This document shows positions 35,843-44,730 of a stretch of DNA of 64,000 nt, in pieces; position 1 is the stretch's first letter; each line of letters starts with the position of its first letter. The translations under genes and the position numbers were made by a program. The stretch comes from DATJGF01 sp035495315 (lineage in GTDB: Bacteria; Verrucomicrobiota; Verrucomicrobiia; Limisphaerales; UBA8199). The stretch covers positions 1 to 64,000 of the forward strand of contig DATJGF010000023.1 in NCBI GenBank assembly GCA_035495315.1, read 5' to 3'. Under the pieces are notes generated by a model, which was given only the letters and a program-made list of their open reading frames with translations, was not told the origin of the DNA and did not search any database.

Positions 35843-37054
35843 ATGAGCAACGCAGGCCCACACTCTGCCCCGAAGTGCATTTTGACCATTAATGGCGGTT
35901 CCTCAAGTATCAAGTTCGCGCTGTTTGAACCGGGCGCGAGCTTACGCCGCACCCTCACAGGAAAACTCGCCCGCATCGGCCTGCCAAAAGCCTCCTTTGT
36001 GGTTAAGGGTGCAGCCAGCACCGACAATTTTTCACGTACGATTAGTGCGCCCGATCACCATCGGGCTGTAAATATCCTGATGGACTGGCTCGAAGAGAGG
36101 GTCGGTCGCGGGGAATTGGCGGCCGTCGGCCACCGAGTCGTCCATGGCGGACCGAAATATAGCGAACCTCAGCGAATTACGGCGAGTCTGGTTAAAGAAC
36201 TGCACCAGCTTAAACCATTCGACCCCGAGCACCTCCCTGAAGAAATCCTGCTGACGGAAGCGTTTCAACGGCGCTTTCCCAAGCTGCCGCAGATTGCCTG
36301 CTTTGATACCGCCTTTCATCGCAATCTTCCTCAAGTCGCGCGACTGTTGCCGATTCCGCGACGGTTCGAGAAATTAGGCGTTCGTCGCTATGGATTTCAT
36401 GGATTGTCCTATGCGTTCCTGATGGAAGAGCTCGCGCGGATTGCGGGCGTGAGACAGGCACACGGCCGCATCATACTTGCCCATCTGGGCAATGGGGCGA
36501 GTTTGGCTGCCGTTCGTGGCGGCAAGCCGGTCGATACCAGCATGAGCTTTACGCCGACGGCCGGCATTCCGATGAGCACACGTTCAGGCGACCTCGATCC
36601 CGGACTGGTTTGGTACCTGGCGCGCACCGCGGCTATTACACCAAGGCAATTTAACGACATGGTTAATACCAAATCTGGCCTTCTTGGCATTTCCGGCAGC
36701 AGTTCTGATATGCGCGACCTGCTCGAACGCGAAGCCAATGATCGCAATGCCGCCGATGCGGTCGCGTTGTTCTGTTATCAGATCAAGAAGTGGATCGGGG
36801 CCTTTGCCGCAGCCCTGGGCGGGCTCGATACTCTTATCTTTTCTGGCGGCATTGGCGAGAATGCTGCCCCGGTTCGCGAACGAATTTGTAACGGATTGGA
36901 ATTTCTTGGAATCACGCTCAACAAACGCTATAACGCAACCAACGCCAGTGTTATTTCCAATCCGGGGGCCAACGTTACCGTGCGCGTGATACGAACGGAT
37001 GAGGAATTGATGATTGCCAAGACCGTCTGCCGAGTCCTGGCTCTGGAAAGGTGA
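35843..37054 (+). CDS. ackA: acetate kinase
   Basis: A 403-residue enzyme interconverting acetyl phosphate plus ADP and acetate plus ATP. Family blocks are all present: LTINGGSSSIKFALF at the N-terminus, HRVVHGG, FDTAFH, YGFHGLSY, HLGNGASLAAV, FTPTAGIPMSTRSGDLDPGL and SGGIGENA. It is followed 13 bases later by phosphoketolase. The acetyl phosphate made by phosphoketolase is its substrate, so the pair forms a phosphoketolase-acetate kinase route yielding ATP. Confidence 0.96.
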   Translation: MSNAGPHSAPKCILTINGGSSSIKFALFEPGASLRRTLTGKLARIGLPKASFVVKGAASTDNFSRTISAPDHHRAVNILMDWLEERVGRGELAAVGHRVVHGGPKYSEPQRITASLVKELHQLKPFDPEHLPEEILLTEAFQRRFPKLPQIACFDTAFHRNLPQVARLLPIPRRFEKLGVRRYGFHGLSYAFLMEELARIAGVRQAHGRIILAHLGNGASLAAVRGGKPVDTSMSFTPTAGIPMSTRSGDLDPGLVWYLARTAAITPRQFNDMVNTKSGLLGISGSSSDMRDLLEREANDRNAADAVALFCYQIKKWIGAFAAALGGLDTLIFSGGIGENAAPVRERICNGLEFLGITLNKRYNATNASVISNPGANVTVRVIRTDEELMIAKTVCRVLALER

Positions 37055-37067
37055 AAGGAGTATCGAG

Positions 37068-39449
37068 ATGAAACGAACAAACCAAAAAAACGCAGCGACC
37101 CTCTCGCCGGAACATCTGCGGAAGATGGATGCCTACTGGCGCGCCGCCAATTATCTTTCGGTCGGCCAAATCTATCTATATGACAATCCGCTCTTGAAAA
37201 CCCCATTAAAGGTCGGCCATGTCAAACCGCGCTTGCTTGGACACTGGGGTACAACACCTGGTTTGAACTTCCTTTATGTCCATCTCAATCGCTTGATAAA
37301 CGACCGCGACCTGAATATGATCTTCATCGCTGGTCCCGGTCACGGAGGTCCGGCGATGGTCGCCAATACCTACCTCGAAGGCACCTACAGCGAGCTGTAT
37401 CCAAATGTTTCACAGGATGAGCCAGGGATGAAAAGGCTGTTTACGCAGTTTTCCTTCCCGGGCGGCATTCCCAGCCATGTCGCGCCCGAAACGCCCGGTT
37501 CGATACACGAAGGAGGCGAGCTCGGGTACGCCCTGGCTCATGCGTATGGCGCCGCATTCGATAACCCCGATTTGATCGTCGCTTGCGTCATCGGCGATGG
37601 CGAGGCCGAAACCGGACCGCTGGCGACCAGTTGGCATGCTAATAAATTCCTTGATCCGGTTCGTGATGGCGCTGTCCTGCCGATTCTTCATTTGAATGGC
37701 TATAAAATTGCCAATGCGGCCGTGCTGGCCCGTATTCCTAAGCAGGAACTCGAACAACTGCTGTGCGGTTATGGTTACCGGCCTTTTTTCGTTGAGGGCA
37801 GTGAACCGGCCGCGATGCACCAACTCCTGGCGTCCACCTTGGATAAGGTAATGGACGAAATCCGCTCAATTCAATCCCAGGCTCGAACCAAAGGCTTTAA
37901 GCAACGCCCGGTGTGGCCGATGATTGTTTTTTCCAGCCCGAAAGGATGGACGGGTCCGAAGACCGTCGATGGCCTGCCGACCGAAGGGACCTGGCGCTCG
38001 CATCAGGTGCCGCTGTCGGATATTGGGAGCAAGCCGGAGCACCTCAAGCAGCTCGAGGAGTGGATGAAGAGCTATAAGCCGCAAGAGCTGTTCGATTCCA
38101 CGGGCAGACTGAAGTCCGAACTGGCTGAATTAGCGCCCAAAGGCAACCGCCGTATGGGCGCCAACCCACATGCCAATGGGGGTGTGCTCTTGTGCGATCT
38201 GCGCATGCCGGACTTCAGGGATTACACTGTGAAGGTACCTACCCCAGGCAATGTGACGGCCGAAGCGACTCGCGTGCTGGGCGCTTTCCTGCGTGACGTG
38301 ATGAAATTGAATTCTGACCGGGCTAATTTCAGAGTGTTCGGACCAGATGAGACTTCCTCTAACCGCCTGGACCACCTGTTCGAAGTGACTAACCGGGCGT
38401 TTGCAGGCGAGCTAAAGAAAACCGACGAGCACGTCTCGCCTGATGGGCGCGTGCTCGAAGTGCTCAGCGAGCACTTGTGTCAGGGCTGGCTCGAAGGTTA
38501 CCTGCTGACGGGACGTCACGGCTTCTTCTCCTGTTACGAAGCTTTCATTCACATCATCGATTCAATGTTCAACCAGCACGCCAAGTGGTTGAAAGTAACG
38601 CGGCATATTCCGTGGCGCCGGCCTATCGCATCGCTAAATTACTTGCTCACCTCCCACGTCTGGCGCCAGGACCATAACGGGTTCAGTCATCAGGACCCCG
38701 GTTTCATCGATCATGTGGTCAACAAAAAAGCAGATATCATCCGTGTCTATTTGCCACCGGATACCAACACCTTGCTGTCCGTCGCCGACCACTGTTTGCA
38801 GAGCCGGCATTACATCAATGTGATCGTCGCCGGAAAACAACCGGCCCTGCAGTGGCTCGACATGGATGCGGCAGTGAAACATTGTACCGCCGGAATCGGC
38901 ATCTGGCCGTGGGCGAGCAACGATCAAGGGTCCGAACCAGACGTCGTGATGGCGTGCGCGGGAGATATACCCACACTCGAAACGCTGGCGGCGGTTCAGA
39001 TGCTCCGTCAGCAATTTCCTGAACTGCGCATTCGCCTCATCAATGTCGTCGATCTAATGACACTCCAGCCGAAATCGGAGCATCCCCATGGATTAAGTGA
39101 TCGTGACTTCGACGCGCTGTTCACGAAGGACAAGCCGATTATTTTTGCCTATCACGGATATCCCTGGCTGATTCATCGACTGACTTATCGACGCACTAAT
39201 CACGAAAATCTCCACGTGCGTGGATATAAGGAAGAGGGCACCACGACCACTCCTTTCGATATGGTGGTGTTAAATGATCTGGATCGTTTCCATTTGGTCA
39301 GCGATGTCATCGACCGTGTCCCTAATCTTGGCTCACGCGCCGCTTATGTAAAACAGGGGATTCGTGACAAACTGCTCGACCACAAAAACTATATTCATAA
39401 ATATGGCCAGGACATGCCCGAAATACGCGATTGGAAATGGTCTGTCTGA
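37068..39449 (+). CDS. xfp: phosphoketolase (xylulose-5-phosphate/fructose-6-phosphate)
   Basis: A 793-residue thiamine-diphosphate enzyme cleaving xylulose-5-P (and usually fructose-6-P) with phosphate to acetyl phosphate and glyceraldehyde-3-P (or erythrose-4-P). Seen are YLSVGQIYLYDNPLL, GPGHGGPAM, SFPGGIPSH, the cofactor motif IGDGEAETGPLATSWHANKF and the C-terminal blocks FDMVVLNDLDRFHL and HGEDMP-like GQDMPEI. The start is set at 37068 by aaaggag at 37054-37060. The length is typical. It forms an operon with ackA. Confidence 0.95.
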   Translation: MKRTNQKNAATLSPEHLRKMDAYWRAANYLSVGQIYLYDNPLLKTPLKVGHVKPRLLGHWGTTPGLNFLYVHLNRLINDRDLNMIFIAGPGHGGPAMVANTYLEGTYSELYPNVSQDEPGMKRLFTQFSFPGGIPSHVAPETPGSIHEGGELGYALAHAYGAAFDNPDLIVACVIGDGEAETGPLATSWHANKFLDPVRDGAVLPILHLNGYKIANAAVLARIPKQELEQLLCGYGYRPFFVEGSEPAAMHQLLASTLDKVMDEIRSIQSQARTKGFKQRPVWPMIVFSSPKGWTGPKTVDGLPTEGTWRSHQVPLSDIGSKPEHLKQLEEWMKSYKPQELFDSTGRLKSELAELAPKGNRRMGANPHANGGVLLCDLRMPDFRDYTVKVPTPGNVTAEATRVLGAFLRDVMKLNSDRANFRVFGPDETSSNRLDHLFEVTNRAFAGELKKTDEHVSPDGRVLEVLSEHLCQGWLEGYLLTGRHGFFSCYEAFIHIIDSMFNQHAKWLKVTRHIPWRRPIASLNYLLTSHVWRQDHNGFSHQDPGFIDHVVNKKADIIRVYLPPDTNTLLSVADHCLQSRHYINVIVAGKQPALQWLDMDAAVKHCTAGIGIWPWASNDQGSEPDVVMACAGDIPTLETLAAVQMLRQQFPELRIRLINVVDLMTLQPKSEHPHGLSDRDFDALFTKDKPIIFAYHGYPWLIHRLTYRRTNHENLHVRGYKEEGTTTTPFDMVVLNDLDRFHLVSDVIDRVPNLGSRAAYVKQGIRDKLLDHKNYIHKYGQDMPEIRDWKWSV

Positions 39450-39497
39450 TGCTTGCCCAGTTCGCTAGCCCGGCCCCTTACTCGGCTGAGCGCCACC

Positions 39498-39577
39498 TTT
39501 TTGGACTGCGCCAATCCCCGGGTGCTTTCCTAACCATCCGCCGCCCAAAAGCGCCAGCGAACTGGCGCAGTCCAAAA
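39498..39577. repeat. inverted repeat, ttttggactgcgcca family
   Basis: The left arm ttttggactgcgcca at 39499-39513 is matched perfectly by tggcgcagtccaaaa at 39563-39577, with a 49-base spacer. It shares the core with the copies at 13603 and 33796. It could form a hairpin between the phosphoketolase and permease genes. Confidence 0.8.
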
Positions 39578-39594
39578 TCTATCGGGGGCAACCG

Positions 39595-40338
39595 ATGCTG
39601 AACCTGAATGCCTGGCAATGGTCCCTGCTGGCTTTAGGCGCGTTGGTGACTGGACTGTCGAAGACCGGCATCGCCGGCCTGGGCGTGCTCTCTGTGGCCC
39701 TCTTCGCGAATGCATTGCCGGCGCGCGCTTCTACTGGAGCATTGTTACCCTTGCTTCTCTGCGCCGACGTTTTCGGTGTCGCATTTTTCCGCAAGCACGC
39801 CAGCTGGCCCCATTTGCTCAAACTCTTTCCCTGGGTAGTCGTTGGCGTAATTGGCGGGTACTGTGCGCTGGATCGGATCAGCAACGCGCAGGTTCAACGG
39901 ATGATTGGCGCCATCATTTTGATCATGGTTGGTCTGCATGTGTGGCGGCAGCGACAACCGGACAAAATCGCCGCTGGCATCCCTCATACCTGGTGGTTTG
40001 GAGCCCTAATCGGAATGCTGGCCGGCTTTACCACAATGGTGGCCAATGCCGCGGGACCCGTCACAGTGCTGTATTTCCTTGCACTCGGACTACCGAAGCT
40101 GGTGTTCATCGGCACGGGTGCCTGGTTCTATATGCTCGTCAATGCATTCAAGGTGCCCTTCAGCATCAAATTGGGTCTAATCAACTCACAATCGCTGGTG
40201 CTCGATGCGGTCTTGCTGATTCCCATGATTCCCGGCGCGCTGCTAGGCCCGGTCATTCTGCGGCGACTCAATCAGCAGGCCTTCGAAGCGATGGCTCTGA
40301 TCCTGACTGTCGTTGCTGCGGTGCGGCTCCTGCTTTAA
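39595..40338 (+). CDS. TauE/SafE family membrane transporter
   Basis: A 247-residue integral membrane protein with about eight helices. The two-fold family pattern appears at the N-terminus (ALVTGLSKTGIAGLGVLSVA) and again in the middle (IGMLAGFTTMVANAAGPVTV). Members export or import sulfite, sulfoacetate, taurine-related or other small anions. The substrate cannot be told here. Its 3' end overlaps the convergent HEAT-like gene by about 70 bases. Confidence 0.88.
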   Translation: MLNLNAWQWSLLALGALVTGLSKTGIAGLGVLSVALFANALPARASTGALLPLLLCADVFGVAFFRKHASWPHLLKLFPWVVVGVIGGYCALDRISNAQVQRMIGAIILIMVGLHVWRQRQPDKIAAGIPHTWWFGALIGMLAGFTTMVANAAGPVTVLYFLALGLPKLVFIGTGAWFYMLVNAFKVPFSIKLGLINSQSLVLDAVLLIPMIPGALLGPVILRRLNQQAFEAMALILTVVAAVRLLL

Positions 40339-40861
40339 CCGGAAGTGCTTGTAAGGCCAGTTGGCAGGCGCTTCTCACCGTCGGATTGCCGTCCTTTAGT
40401 CCCGTCCTCATCATCGACAGAGCAGGCGTACCGATGCTGAGCAAAAGATTCGCCGCCCGCAAATCATCGAAGCCGCTCGCGTGTCCCTGGGGCATCACAC
40501 CGGCTACGTTGCCGGGCACGACCTGACGGAACCGGCGATAAGCGCCCCAATAGTCCCAGCGTGGATGCTCATATCTGAGCTTTCGAAATATCCAGGGGAC
40601 AGCAGGGGGTCCGATTTCATGTACTGCCAACGCGGCTGGTTCGTATCCGCCGTCGAGCCATTCACTGACCGTGCGACCTCCGTACGCAGGTTGGCGCGAT
40701 TCTGGGTTGATGTAGGCTCGTATGGCATACGTGGTGACACCAAGCGCGGCAATCGCGCCGCAAAGTAGCAGCCAAAACGCGCGTTTGCGGCGAGCCACTG
40801 TGCCGAGATCTACCAATTGCCAACCACGATGTTGGTTTGTGAAGTTTTTACCTCGATCCAC
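40268..40861 (-). CDS. membrane-anchored HEAT-like repeat protein
   Basis: Up to 197 residues with one membrane helix (AFWLLLCGAIAALGVTTYAI). It is followed by a short helical-repeat region (DLRAANLLLSIGTPALSMMR, NPTVRSACQLALQALP) resembling HEAT repeats. The ATG at 40861 would overlap the upstream gene by 52 bases. A GTG at 40798 (start VARRKRAFW) avoids the overlap and is a strong alternative. YGGRTVSEWLDG is a pattern frequent in verrucomicrobial HEAT proteins. Function unknown; probably cotranscribed with 40810-41487. Confidence 0.65.
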   Translation of the reverse strand: MDRGKNFTNQHRGWQLVDLGTVARRKRAFWLLLCGAIAALGVTTYAIRAYINPESRQPAYGGRTVSEWLDGGYEPAALAVHEIGPPAVPWIFRKLRYEHPRWDYWGAYRRFRQVVPGNVAGVMPQGHASGFDDLRAANLLLSIGTPALSMMRTGLKDGNPTVRSACQLALQALPVKAGAAPQQRQSGSEPSLRRPAD

Positions 40862-41487
40862 AAATCGTAGCCGCCGGGATTATGCCGAGGAGCCGAGGAG
40901 TTATATCGCCACGAGCTCAAATTGACCTGCGCATAGATATCCGGCTCAATGCCTTCCCATCCCGGAAAATATCCGAGCAACGCCACATCCGGTTTGTTAT
41001 GCACGGCTACCGTCGCAGAAATGTCCGCGACGTCGATGAAATGCTTAACATCTTCCTCTAGCAACGCCGAATTTCTGAATTCTGCGGTGTTGAAAAATGA
41101 TTTGATCATCTCCCGTTTAACCGCGGGGAAGTGCGCTGGGGCGAAAGTGCCGGCAGCCGGATCCTGAAGTGTCCCCAACAACTCATACAAGAGCTGGTTG
41201 GTAATGGCGTCGACCACCAAGGGTTCGCTGCTGATCAGGTGGTCGGGAGGATACGTCCCGAACTTCCGCTTGTACTCCTCGATGCCGCGCACGAAGAGTT
41301 CCCGCTGGGACAGAAGCTCCTGGCACACCTTCGGAATGGCCAGGCGCAAATGGTAATTCGTTCTCTGAAGAAGAAATACTCTGTAAGCGATCACGCTGGC
41401 AGAGGCCAGCACTGCCAGGCTTAGCACTCCACACAAGCTGCCGAGAACCGACAGACCGTGTGTCGACGCTTTCGATTTTCGCGCCAT
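40810..41487 (-). CDS. hypothetical protein with N-terminal membrane helix
   Basis: About 225 residues from the ATG at 41487. A hydrophobic segment (LGSLCGVLSLAVLASASVIA) near residue 20 may be an anchor. It is followed by FVRGIEEYKRKFGTYPPDHL, a pattern seen in the conserved part of pseudopilin-like verrucomicrobial proteins (a residue run before YPP). No prepilin cleavage site is seen. The gene precedes the HEAT-like gene on the same strand with overlapping ends. Confidence 0.6.
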   Translation of the reverse strand: MARKSKASTHGLSVLGSLCGVLSLAVLASASVIAYRVFLLQRTNYHLRLAIPKVCQELLSQRELFVRGIEEYKRKFGTYPPDHLISSEPLVVDAITNQLLYELLGTLQDPAAGTFAPAHFPAVKREMIKSFFNTAEFRNSALLEEDVKHFIDVADISATVAVHNKPDVALLGYFPGWEGIEPDIYAQVNLSSWRYNSSAPRHNPGGYDLWIEVKTSQTNIVVGNW

Positions 41488-41730
41488 CGTTAATTCCTTC
41501 GGGGCCACTCGGGCATTACGCCAGAAGATGTCCGTGCTTGGAAGGCAATCTTATAGTGGACTTAAATGTTTAATATTTCAAGAGAGCGAGCATACGGGAT
41601 CGATCGTTCGCTAAGGGTCAGATTGGCAGGTTGTCCGGTCAAAACACTACAGGGCTATCCGTACTCTTTGGCATGGCAAATCGCCGCCGTTTCTGCGAGC
41701 TAAATGGAGGCCGGGCTACGCGCCGCTGTG

Positions 41731-42177
41731 ATGCCAAAAACAAGTGCCAAATCGACTGTCCAGGCACGGCAGGACAAAGACCTCCTGCTTGCTGAACCGG
41801 AGGTGTCGCTCTTCATTGCCTGCCTGGTCATGGTTAATCAATTGCGCGGCCTGGAACGCGCCTTCAAAGGTGGCGAGTTCAACCTGAACGCCTTCCTGGA
41901 TAAATCCAACGCCGTGCTTACCCAATTGACCGAAACCGTCACGGCGATCGAACGATTTGATATCGTGCTGCCGGTAATGGATTACGGCCAGTTCTCACCG
42001 TTCTTCTGGCGCTGGTTCAATTGGTGGGACGATTATTTCAAGGGATTGACTCCTCCCCAGATCAGCCTGGTTGAGCGCTTGGCCCGCGAACGGTCTCCCA
42101 CCCTTGATAAATATCGGCCCCTGGATCATTGGTTGAATTACCGGCACACACCGGCATTCACCCTGGTACCAACCTGA
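41731..42177 (+). CDS. small hypothetical protein
   Basis: About 148 residues from the ATG at 41731; a start at 41704 is possible. It is mostly helical with Trp-rich FFWRWFNWWDDYF near the middle and ends in a Pro-rich stretch. No signal peptide or known family. It lies 59 bases upstream of a small membrane protein on the same strand, possibly cotranscribed. Confidence 0.55.
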   Translation: MPKTSAKSTVQARQDKDLLLAEPEVSLFIACLVMVNQLRGLERAFKGGEFNLNAFLDKSNAVLTQLTETVTAIERFDIVLPVMDYGQFSPFFWRWFNWWDDYFKGLTPPQISLVERLARERSPTLDKYRPLDHWLNYRHTPAFTLVPT

Positions 42178-42236
42178 CCACTTAATCCTCAGTCCTGCCT
42201 TTCCCACTCCAGCGCTCTGGTCCTAAATTACCCCGG

Positions 42237-42707
42237 ATGTGGCGAATTGCGCTCCTGGTTCTGGGTTGGATACTTACCTCGTTGGCTCTTTACGGAGCAT
42301 TACTTGGCCTGGAACTTCATTGGAATTTTTTCGATTGGTCACCGCGCTTCGATTTTGCAGCCGGTGGATTGCTCCTGGGGGTTCTGCTCGCGTTAACTGT
42401 CATTTGGTTCATTGCGCAAACAGCTCAACCCACGGCCTTGCGGCTTTTCTCGCTGATCCTTGTCAGCGCCCTTGTCGGGCTTGCAATTTATGTCGTTCCT
42501 GCCGAACCAAAAAGCGAAGGCCTTTTCGGACGCCAATTACCCAGCCCATTTTGGTATCGGGCAGGACGCTTGCTGTTCTTGTGCTGTCCGAGCGCCTTCT
42601 GGTTCTGGGCCTTTTTCCGCTCGCGCCGCGACGCCTCTGAGTCGCTTAAAACGGAAGAATCAGCGACGGTCCGGCCTGCCGAAAGTGAACACCCGGGCGA
42701 CGACTAA
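42237..42707 (+). CDS. small integral membrane protein
   Basis: A 156-residue protein with four likely membrane helices (IALLVLGWILTSLALYGALL, FAAGGLLLGVLLALTVIWFI, LFSLILVSALVGLAIYVVP, and FLCCPSAFWFWAFF). It ends in an acidic cytoplasmic tail (SESLKTEESATVRPAESEHP). Family not recognised. The 3' end overlaps the convergent methyltransferase gene by 48 bases. Confidence 0.6.
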   Translation: MWRIALLVLGWILTSLALYGALLGLELHWNFFDWSPRFDFAAGGLLLGVLLALTVIWFIAQTAQPTALRLFSLILVSALVGLAIYVVPAEPKSEGLFGRQLPSPFWYRAGRLLFLCCPSAFWFWAFFRSRRDASESLKTEESATVRPAESEHPGDD

Positions 42708-43400
42708 CTGGTATTTGCGTTGATGCTCACGAATGACAAACGGCAGATCGCCTTGCTTCATAAGGCGCAGTTCGCGGCCCAATAAGGTCTGCACTTGCTG
42801 GATGCTGAGCCATTCTCTAGCCGGCGTATACTCTTCCAGCCAGGTAAATGGCGAGGCCATTATGAGTAACCCGCCAGCAGCGAGCAAGCGAGGGACTTCG
42901 AGAAGAAATCGCCGCGGACACGGTAGACGATCGATAAGATTGATCGCCGCAACATAATGGAAGCTCCCATCGGCGAACTTGCGTAGATTGGTTGCATCGC
43001 CGGTTTCGAATTGGACTCCAGCGCGGCGAAGCGACTCGGGAAGCGTCAGCTTCCTCCGGCTCAATGCTTTTCCTGACTCTCTCACTTGCACGAAGAGTCG
43101 ATGCTGTTGGGCTATGCGACGGGCCGTCCGAATGAATGATGAAGAATTGTCAATTCCAAGGGCATCGCCGGCAACGGACGCCAATTCGAAGGTGAACCGA
43201 CCGACGGCGCAACCGAGGTCAAGAGCCCTCGTAGGTTGGCGTGTTTGCACACGCGGCAAATATTCGCGGCGGAGGCGCTGGTGAAAACTCAACAACGCGC
43301 TGGGGATGAACTGGTAAGGACAAAGCTCTCTCGGCCGGCCGTAATGGAAAAGCAGGTATTCTTCGAGGTAACGTCGCGTTTCGTACGGGTTGAGGCTCAC
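42660..43400 (-). CDS. OvoA C-terminal-type methyltransferase (putative 4-mercaptohistidine N1-methyltransferase)
   Basis: About 246 residues from a GTG at 43400, whose bases overlap the stop of the upstream aminopeptidase gene (GTGA). The N-terminus NPYETRRYLEEYLLFHYG is the hallmark of the TIGR04345 family, the stand-alone relatives of the methyltransferase domain of ovothiol synthase OvoA. The SAM motif is ALDLGCAVGRFTFELA. Later blocks AINLIDRLPCPRRFL and SPFTWLEEYTPAREWL fit the family. In ovothiol synthesis this domain methylates 4-mercaptohistidine. No sulfoxide synthase domain is nearby, so the actual substrate is open. Confidence 0.78.
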   Translation of the reverse strand: MSLNPYETRRYLEEYLLFHYGRPRELCPYQFIPSALLSFHQRLRREYLPRVQTRQPTRALDLGCAVGRFTFELASVAGDALGIDNSSSFIRTARRIAQQHRLFVQVRESGKALSRRKLTLPESLRRAGVQFETGDATNLRKFADGSFHYVAAINLIDRLPCPRRFLLEVPRLLAAGGLLIMASPFTWLEEYTPAREWLSIQQVQTLLGRELRLMKQGDLPFVIREHQRKYQLVVARVFTFGRPDRR

Positions 43401-44524
43401 AAGGCAACCTGCCGAACAAATTCGCTGGGCTGATAATCTTTGAGCAACAACACCTCTTTGCCATCCTTGTGCATCCATGCGCCGGTCACATTGATCTCCG
43501 GCGTCTTCAGCGGGGCAAACAAAATATCCTCGTGCGTCGCGTGCTTTTTGTCTTTGAACCGGCTCAGGTTACTGCTGCCTCCCAGGTGATCGTCCCGGCC
43601 GGTCGCGACGTGAACCGTCCCCAGTATTTTTTCGTCTTGAATGTCGGCTCCGGCGAAGGGCAACACCTGAGTGCCCAACCCCAGTTCGCCTAATTCACCC
43701 GTGGCGGGATCGGATTCAAACAAGGCCAATGCGGCCTTCACTCTGGTCGCATCACCGCGCAGCAGCGTTGCCTGGCTAATGCGCCTTCCGGAAACCTCCA
43801 TCAACCCGAGCGTACCGTCTTCCTTAAAGCGCATCGGGAATTGTCCCTGCGCACCCGTCGGCACCCAGTAGATTTCCCCGGCGGGCAAATTCGCGATTTC
43901 TCCCGGCGTGCGGCACAAGCCATGACTCTTTTGCGCCTCCTGACGCCCCAATTCCAGTGTGAGCCGGTATTTGCGACCCAGCGTCTCAAACTCCAGCACG
44001 ACGTCGTCGCAACGAGTGACTGCCTGGCGAAAGCGCTCGGCCTTGCGCGAAACCTCGTTGTAATCCTGCGCCAATCCGGTGCGCAGAATGGTCTCGTTGC
44101 ATCCGTGCATGGTGGCTCCGCGAAAACCGATACGCTTGGCCAACGCGGTCAACGGCGCGGTTGCCGAGAAGGTTGAGAGATAGAACACAATATCCAGGCG
44201 GCGCAAAACATCAGCCTCCAGTTGAAGCGTTTTGCCGTTTAAATCCACGACTGTCGGCGGTAGTTCGAGATTGCTGCCGCCAGTTGGTTCGTATGCAAAA
44301 AACTCGACGCTCGCAAACGGAAGCTCGGCTTTGCGCTTCAGCAACCCCTGATAAAACACCTCATGTGCGATCCGTTGCGGGCCGAGTTTTGAGTCTTTTG
44401 CAAAGTCAACGGCCGGCAGGGCCCGAGGATCCTGCAAATCAATGAAAACGCCGACGCGTTCGCCTGGCTTTGGTGCAAAAACGGTTTTTATAAGCCGAAC
44501 AAGATCGAATTGCAGATTATCCAT
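43397..44524 (-). CDS. M29-like aminopeptidase
   Basis: A 375-residue protein resembling thermophilic-type (M29) aminopeptidases. These are cytosolic dinuclear metalloenzymes that release N-terminal residues. Visible blocks include PGEIANLPAGEIYWVPTG, with a Glu metal ligand, and VHVATGRDDHLGGSSNL near the C-terminus, with the His/Asp ligand cluster. Some other expected ligands are hard to place without alignment. Translationally coupled to the downstream methyltransferase through the GTGA overlap, which suggests a shared pathway. Confidence 0.72.
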   Translation of the reverse strand: MDNLQFDLVRLIKTVFAPKPGERVGVFIDLQDPRALPAVDFAKDSKLGPQRIAHEVFYQGLLKRKAELPFASVEFFAYEPTGGSNLELPPTVVDLNGKTLQLEADVLRRLDIVFYLSTFSATAPLTALAKRIGFRGATMHGCNETILRTGLAQDYNEVSRKAERFRQAVTRCDDVVLEFETLGRKYRLTLELGRQEAQKSHGLCRTPGEIANLPAGEIYWVPTGAQGQFPMRFKEDGTLGLMEVSGRRISQATLLRGDATRVKAALALFESDPATGELGELGLGTQVLPFAGADIQDEKILGTVHVATGRDDHLGGSSNLSRFKDKKHATHEDILFAPLKTPEINVTGAWMHKDGKEVLLLKDYQPSEFVRQVAL

Positions 44525-44730
44525 AAATCGTTATTTGCTGTAATCTGCGCCGCTGAGCCTTCTACCTTTCCACCAACTCACGCCGCGCAAGGATCGAATA
44601 TTGACTGCAATTGCAGCGCGCGCAACTAGCTTGTGTGTCAAGGCTCCGGGTCGAGATGCAATTGAATGTCCTTGTCGGCTTTGCGGCGAATGATGGACAG
44701 ATTCCACCGCTGCGGCCGGTCCTTCGACGG

